From Armatimonadota bacterium (GTDB lineage: Bacteria; Armatimonadota; UBA5829; DTJY01): a stretch of 64,000 bases of DNA. A program made the position numbers and the translations under genes. The notes under the pieces were generated by a model. It was not told where the DNA came from. It saw only the letters and a list, made by a program, of their open reading frames with translations, and ran no database searches. Below are positions 62,603 to 64,000 of the stretch, in pieces; within the stretch, counting starts at the first letter, position 1, and each line of letters starts with the position of its first letter. The stretch is taken from the NCBI GenBank assembly GCA_029907255.1, contig JARYMF010000001.1, forward strand, positions 62,001 to 126,000, in the 5' to 3' direction.

Positions 62603-62665
62603 GTTTGCCTCCTCAACAATACGACGGCAATGGGGGTTTGCGAACTTTCTGCGTCGTTTGTTGGT

Positions 62666-62695
62666 ATTATAACCGAACCGAAAGTAGGTTTTCAA
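62666..62695 (-). promoter_or_regulatory. Promoter of the mlaE-purN run
   Basis: TTGAAA (62695-62690), 18-base spacer, TATAAT (62671-62666), read on the minus strand. Transcription would begin near 62659, about 57 bases before the mlaE start. No other comparable promoter is visible down to purF. Confidence 0.65.
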
Positions 62696-63058
62696 CTAGC
62701 TAAAGAGCGAATCTTGTTTGATATGATAATACGCAAGCCCTTAGGTATAATCTGGGTATTGCCACGTTGGGGAATTAGGTGCTTTGTCTATTGGCGCGTG
62801 CAGTCATTTTGAAGGGGCATTTTTATATTGCTATACAAAGATACCCAAAGTCTGGATTCGTCAAAGCGCTTTTAGTCCAATTGTTTTGTGTGCCAGCCGC
62901 ATTTGCACTTTAGAGTTCTGCGATTAGCAAAGAATTTATTATTAGCCTTTCAATATTGCCATTCCCAAAAGTTTATAGGAGATACGGATAAGTTACTCAT
63001 CAATAAATGAATAAGCACAGTCGTCTTAAGGTATCCTAGGCATTCAGGTTTCACTTGC

Positions 63059-63091
63059 GGCAGAGATTCTCCGGCCAGGAGAATCTCTGCC
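63059..63091 (-). terminator. Perfect 14-bp hairpin after the glutamine synthetase gene
   Basis: GGCAGAGATTCTCC (63059-63072) and GGAGAATCTCTGCC (63078-63091) form a perfect 14-bp stem with a five-base loop. It lies 48 bases after the stop codon. No clear T-run follows on either strand, so the hairpin may act in mRNA 3'-end protection or as a T-less terminator. Confidence 0.55.
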
Positions 63092-63139
63092 AAGTTTGCT
63101 TGCATCAGCTAGCCAAAATTATTGAACATAACAGCTGTC

Positions 63140-64000
63140 TTAGCAATGCAAGTATTTTTCTACGAGTTTCCTGATTTCTTCATCTTTGCCATAGAGACGC
63201 TCGCTTAGGTCCTTATCGTCATAGGATTTGAGGGCCTTAGCAATACCATCTATCACTAATGGCGAGAAGACGCCATCTTTTTCGTAGATGGCTCTATCTT
63301 CTATTAGGCAGTTGGCTGATTCCCAGCAAGAAGCTGGAAGCTGAGGAAGCTTCTCTTGAATCTTTTTGTGTTCCTCCGCAAATATGTTTACATCCACATA
63401 AAGTTTATTGGCAAGCTCCAAGGCGTCTTTCATTTCAAAGCCATGTCGCACGGCTACTGCTAAGCCAGCTAGCAGATGATGAATGTTTGCCGATCCATCG
63501 CCGGCTCTGAACTCTATGGTTTGTGCGTCAACACATTTTGTTTCGCAAGTTTCGTCTTGCGGATTGGCATCTCTAATCATGTTCTTTACATTAAGCCATC
63601 CAAGAGGTACGCGGATTAAAACCGACCGGTTTCGGTCGCCCCAGCATATGTTTGTTGGTGCTTCTTGGTGTGGGACAAGCCTTAGATAAGATGTAGGTAC
63701 AGTATTACCAAATGCTGTTAGTGAGCGTGCCATCTTGAGGCAACCAGCAATAGCTTTACGACAGGCATCGCTTAGTTTGTTATCTTGGACCATCGCATTC
63801 TTACCATTATCTAATAACCGCATGTGAACGTGGAGTCCGCTGCCCGCATGGCCAACCATGATTTTTGGCGCAAACGTAACTGTTACTCCATATTTGTAGC
63901 CTATCATTCGGAGAATCCATTTAGCTATTACGAGTTGGTCAGCTGCATCCTCAATGGGAGCTGGTGTCATCTCAATCTCGGCTTGTTCCATTTCTAAGTC
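63140..64000 (-). CDS. Glutamine synthetase, C-terminal part (5' end outside window)
   Basis: 286 residues are visible and the frame remains open to the window edge; an ATG at 63991 is internal. Active-site blocks of the glutamine synthetase catalytic domain are present: SGLHVHMRLLDNGKN (metal/ATP Hx motif), GDRNRSVLIRVPLGW (Arg-substrate motif) and TIEFRAGDGSANIHHLLAGLA. The C-terminal helices end at KYLHC. The chain seems to lack the adenylylation-type NLY segment of enteric GlnA at the position I would expect, but alignment would be needed. It makes glutamine from glutamate and ammonia; a gamma-glutamylamine ligase of the same fold is an alternative. Confidence 0.88.
   Translation of the reverse strand, partial: DLEMEQAEIEMTPAPIEDAADQLVIAKWILRMIGYKYGVTVTFAPKIMVGHAGSGLHVHMRLLDNGKNAMVQDNKLSDACRKAIAGCLKMARSLTAFGNTVPTSYLRLVPHQEAPTNICWGDRNRSVLIRVPLGWLNVKNMIRDANPQDETCETKCVDAQTIEFRAGDGSANIHHLLAGLAVAVRHGFEMKDALELANKLYVDVNIFAEEHKKIQEKLPQLPASCWESANCLIEDRAIYEKDGVFSPLVIDGIAKALKSYDDKDLSERLYGKDEEIRKLVEKYLHC

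Larger units (their letters stand above)
62603..63139. other. Long intergenic region between mlaE and the glutamine synthetase gene
   Basis: 537 bases without a supported gene. It contains the mlaE promoter (62666-62695) and the hairpin at 63059-63091. Short open frames on both strands have no Shine-Dalgarno or motifs. A structured RNA is not excluded, but I recognise none. Confidence 0.4.

Noticed and set aside
1-64000. CRISPR arrays, insertion sequences and prophage genes
   Set aside because: No regularly spaced direct repeats, transposase motifs or phage genes were seen on reading the window.

Overview
The window looks like chromosomal DNA of a free-living, diderm (Gram-negative-type), polysaccharide-degrading bacterium. 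Two observations carry this. First, there is an outer-membrane lipid-transport set (MlaE, MlaF, and an MlaD that seems to end in its own beta-barrel) beside housekeeping genes. Second, there are many secreted carbohydrate-active proteins: GH10, a DUF2961/GH172-type protein, a heparinase II/III-type protein, a sialate O-acetylesterase-type protein and a CBM9/DUF4091 protein. Together with moderate GC, frequent TTG/GTG starts with strong Shine-Dalgarno sequences and UroD-like and Gfo/Idh/MocA genes near sugar loci, this resembles Armatimonadota or a related Terrabacteria lineage. That placement is inference. I saw no tRNA, rRNA, CRISPR array, prophage or insertion sequence.

Layout. 1-1004 is the 3' end of an unrecognised + strand gene, facing cysK and a DUF1015 gene (1008-3328, -). 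3647-5512 (+) pairs a Gfo/Idh/MocA oxidoreductase with a creatininase-family hydrolase. 5744-14385 (+) is an eight-gene run behind one near-consensus promoter: small HTH protein, Wzm/Wzt-type polysaccharide exporter, GT4 glycosyltransferase, two sugar-import permeases, a CBM9/DUF4091 protein and a UroD-like protein. PrsW (-) and a DUF5665 protein (+) follow. 15868-28780 (-) is a twelve-gene, tightly packed run: lysA, M50 protease, trpS, scpA, scpB, a D,D-carboxypeptidase, rluB, BtuF-like, BtuC-like, HlyD-like, LolD/MacB-like ATPase and FtsX-like permease.

28974-30326 (+) is a secreted esterase. 30427-35455 (-) is a three-gene catabolic-looking operon (DUF2961/GH172, beta-propeller, amidohydrolase). 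35694-37779 (-) is greA-lysS with a strong promoter, a leader hairpin and an intergenic terminator-like repeat. 38073-39350 (+) is a GH10 xylanase-like gene. 39750-43217 (-) encodes a very large secreted protein of unknown function. 43358-44659 (-) is trpB2, divergent from a secreted cysteine-peptidase-like gene that overlaps a heparinase II/III-type gene (44868-49152, +). 49208-51091 (-) is an enlarged galactokinase-like GHMP kinase.

51276-62602 (-) is a continuous run mlaE-mlaF-mlaD-rplI-dnaB-purD-purE-purB-purF-purM-purN. It joins envelope lipid transport, translation, replication and purine synthesis. The window ends inside a glutamine synthetase gene.

The most interesting items are the predicted single-protein transenvelope MlaD, the mixed export/import sugar operon, the greA leader hairpin, the unknown 1155-residue secreted protein, the GH172-propeller-amidohydrolase operon and several symmetrical operators in divergent intergenic regions. 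Start codons differing from the longest open frame were chosen from visible Shine-Dalgarno sites, promoters and family alignments recalled from memory; no database search was possible.
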